In this document: positions 62,987 to 64,000 of the stretch, one piece after another
Numbering within the stretch: position 1 is the first letter of the stretch
How the letters are laid out: the number at the start of each line of letters is the position of its first letter
Source: Streptomyces sp. S.PB5
GTDB lineage: Bacteria > Actinomycetota > Actinomycetes > Streptomycetales > Streptomycetaceae
DNA: 64,000 bases
Reading direction: 5' to 3'
Assembly (NCBI RefSeq): GCF_030403745.1
Contig: NZ_JAQMWP010000002.1
Location: 620,001-684,000 of the forward strand
Made by a program: the position numbers and the translations under genes
The notes under the pieces: generated by a model
Databases searched by the model: none
What the model was told of the DNA's origin: nothing
What the model saw: the letters and a program-made list of their open reading frames with translations, nothing else

Positions 62987-63658
62987 TCAGGTGCCCGTCG
63001 AGTCCAGTTCGTCCGCCAGGCTGTTCACCGGCTGCGGGGTCCCCGTCAGGTCCAGGACGAACAGCGGCACCCCCAGCGAGTCGGCCACCGCCCGTGCCTC
63101 CGTGGCGTACCCCGCGAGGGAGAAGTAGACGCAGGACGCGGACTCCGTCATGGCCGTCAGCCACAGGCACTCCACGTCGCGGAGCGAGGCCGGGCGGACC
63201 GTCGGGTCGACCTGGGCAAGAAGGCCCCGGGCCGCGATGCCGATGCCGTTGGGAGGGCGCTGGTCGGCGCGGCGGATGTCGCGGTAGCCGAGCCAGCGGA
63301 GGTAGAGGGCGGCGGCCGTGACCGCGTCGCGGGCGGTACGGATCGTCACCGGCTGGAAGGCCCGCCGCGCGGCCGGGGCGACCCGCTCGGCGGCGCCGCC
63401 CGTCGTGACCGGGATGCGCAGGACCGTGCCGCACGGGCAGCCCAGCTCCGGATGCGGCCATTCGCCCTTGCGGCCACAGGCGGCGCACACCACCGTGACC
63501 CAGTCGTCCTCCCAGGACCGGTGCGAGACCGCCGTCGCGCGCGCGTGCGGGTCAAGCGGCGGCAGCACAGGGGCTCCGCAGGCGCACGGATACGACGGCG
63601 CCACATAGAGGTGCTCTCGCCGGCAGACCGGGCAGCGCACCGCCACGCTCTCGGACAT
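62987..63658 (-). CDS. Zinc-ribbon protein with a possible restriction-endonuclease-like C-terminus
   Basis: About 223 residues beginning MSESVAVRCPVCRREHLYV. It has two zinc ribbons (CPVC...YPCACGAPV and CAACGRKGEWPHPELGCPCG) and a C-terminal region IGIAARGLLAQVDPTVRPASLRDVECLWLTAMTESASCVYFSLAGYATEARAVADSLGVPLFVLD that recalls an Mrr-type endonuclease core, but the catalytic residues cannot be confirmed. ATG at 63658 is used; ATG at 63667 lies closer to the GGAGG site. Its 3' end lies 15 bases from the convergent acyl-CoA synthetase stop. Confidence 0.65.
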   Translation of the reverse strand: MSESVAVRCPVCRREHLYVAPSYPCACGAPVLPPLDPHARATAVSHRSWEDDWVTVVCAACGRKGEWPHPELGCPCGTVLRIPVTTGGAAERVAPAARRAFQPVTIRTARDAVTAAALYLRWLGYRDIRRADQRPPNGIGIAARGLLAQVDPTVRPASLRDVECLWLTAMTESASCVYFSLAGYATEARAVADSLGVPLFVLDLTGTPQPVNSLADELDSTGT

Positions 63659-63751
63659 GGACCCCATCGTCCTCCAGCCACCCCCTGCTTGTCCGTCTCT
63701 TGACGACCTCCGCCCACCCACTTACATTGCTTCCAGATAGTAGAAAACACT

Positions 63752-63766
63752 TTCCGCATTACGGAA
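63752..63766. promoter_or_regulatory. 15-base palindrome before gcl (AllR/IclR-like site)
   Basis: TTCCG-CATTA-CGGAA is a perfect palindrome with a 5-base centre in an AT-rich stretch 58 bases before the gcl ATG. In Streptomyces the IclR-family AllR represses glyoxylate carboligase and allantoin genes through a 15-base palindrome; identity with it is inferred. Confidence 0.65.
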
Positions 63767-63823
63767 GTACTCGCGGCGGGGCGCGACGGGAGTACAGGTC
63801 CGACGGCCGAAGCAGGAGTACTC

Positions 63824-64000
63824 ATGCCTCGTATGACAGCCGCCGCGGCGGCAGTGGAGATCCTCAAGCGCGAAGGCGTCACGAACGCGTTCGGTGTGCC
63901 GGGCGCCGCGATCAACCCCTTCTACAAGGAGCTCAAGAACGTCGGCGGGATCCGGCACACGCTGGCCCGGCACGTCGAGGGCGCCACGCACATGGCGGAG
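63824..64000 (+). CDS. gcl: Glyoxylate carboligase (tartronate-semialdehyde synthase), N-terminal part
   Basis: Fifty-nine residues are present from ATG 63824 (GGAG upstream): [59 protein letters not shown], up to the right edge. This is the N-terminal part of a thiamine-diphosphate enzyme; the [11 protein letters not shown] and [10 protein letters not shown] pattern is that of glyoxylate carboligase, which joins two glyoxylates to tartronate semialdehyde in allantoin and glyoxylate salvage. The position of the usual Glu in acetolactate synthase is Val-like in this family, as in LARHVEGA. Its 3' end lies beyond the window. Confidence 0.85.
   Translation, partial: MPRMTAAAAAVEILKREGVTNAFGVPGAAINPFYKELKNVGGIRHTLARHVEGATHMAE

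Overview
The window is high-GC actinobacterial chromosome, almost certainly Streptomyces. The codon third positions are overwhelmingly G/C, GTG and TTG starts are common, many genes overlap by 4 bases (ATGA/GTGA), and the families present (large LuxR regulators, S8 and S1 secreted proteases, AldO alditol oxidase, PucR, DUF2637, FhuF-like reductase, HATPase anti-sigma proteins) are typical of that genus. It reads as chromosomal core and accessory sequence. I see no rRNA, intact tRNA, transposase, phage module, CRISPR array or large antibiotic cluster.

Layout. 1-5.8 kb (minus): a sugar operon with a ROK regulator, a Tat-type lipoprotein binding protein, two ABC permeases and a GH2 beta-galactosidase that runs off the left edge; the ROK gene and the binding-protein gene share a 16-base element over their -35 boxes. 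5.9-9.8 kb: alditol oxidase, a divergent 2-hydroxyacid dehydrogenase and a radical SAM protein with an unusual C-X8-C-X2-C motif. 10-15.7 kb: a signalling group made of a membrane protein joining sigma-like and zinc anti-sigma-like segments to an outside CBM2 cellulose-binding domain, then an HATPase protein, an RsbA-type MEDS/HATPase protein and a large ATPase-LuxR regulator. 15.7-19.3 kb: a small ORF inside a structured leader, rsgA, and an Ada-AlkA/Ogt alkylation-repair pair. 19.2-30.2 kb: PPOX oxidoreductase, DUF456 membrane protein, TrmB/LuxR regulator, a 1230-residue subtilase, a PP2C-like protein with a degraded metal motif, PoxB and an Xre-type membrane regulator. 30.4-36.4 kb: a secreted protein, an 800-base gene-free stretch with strong hairpins, an HATPase protein, DUF2637, an FhuF-like reductase under an iron box, and a GntR regulator with a duplicated 44-residue linker. 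36.4-42.3 kb: a TPR protein, then a purine group (PucR regulator, AzgA-type permease, XdhC). 42.5-50.1 kb: SRPBCC, YukJ-like, P450, polysaccharide deacetylase under a large AT-rich palindrome, GH43 arabinanase-type enzyme, 2Fe-2S protein, and an Lrp regulator divergent from an amino-acid dehydrogenase. 50.2-58.6 kb: methyltransferase, FAD monooxygenase, CorA, an AZL-type DNA glycosylase, trypsin-like protease and another giant LuxR regulator. 58.8-64 kb: a GAF-LuxR regulator divergent from two coupled acyl-CoA synthetases, a zinc-ribbon protein, and the start of glyoxylate carboligase behind a 15-base IclR/AllR-like palindrome.

How it fits together. Several units serve plant-matter and nitrogen scavenging: beta-galactoside uptake, polyol oxidation, arabinan and other polysaccharide processing, purine uptake with xanthine dehydrogenase maturation, and glyoxylate salvage. 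Secreted proteases, stress-type anti-sigma kinases and alkylation/crosslink repair surround them. The best leads for something new are the CBM2-tethered sigma/anti-sigma-like protein, the radical SAM enzyme, the structured leader and small ORF before rsgA, the AT-rich operator at 46.3 kb, and two size variants of one GC-rich palindromic element, both inserted in frame inside genes.
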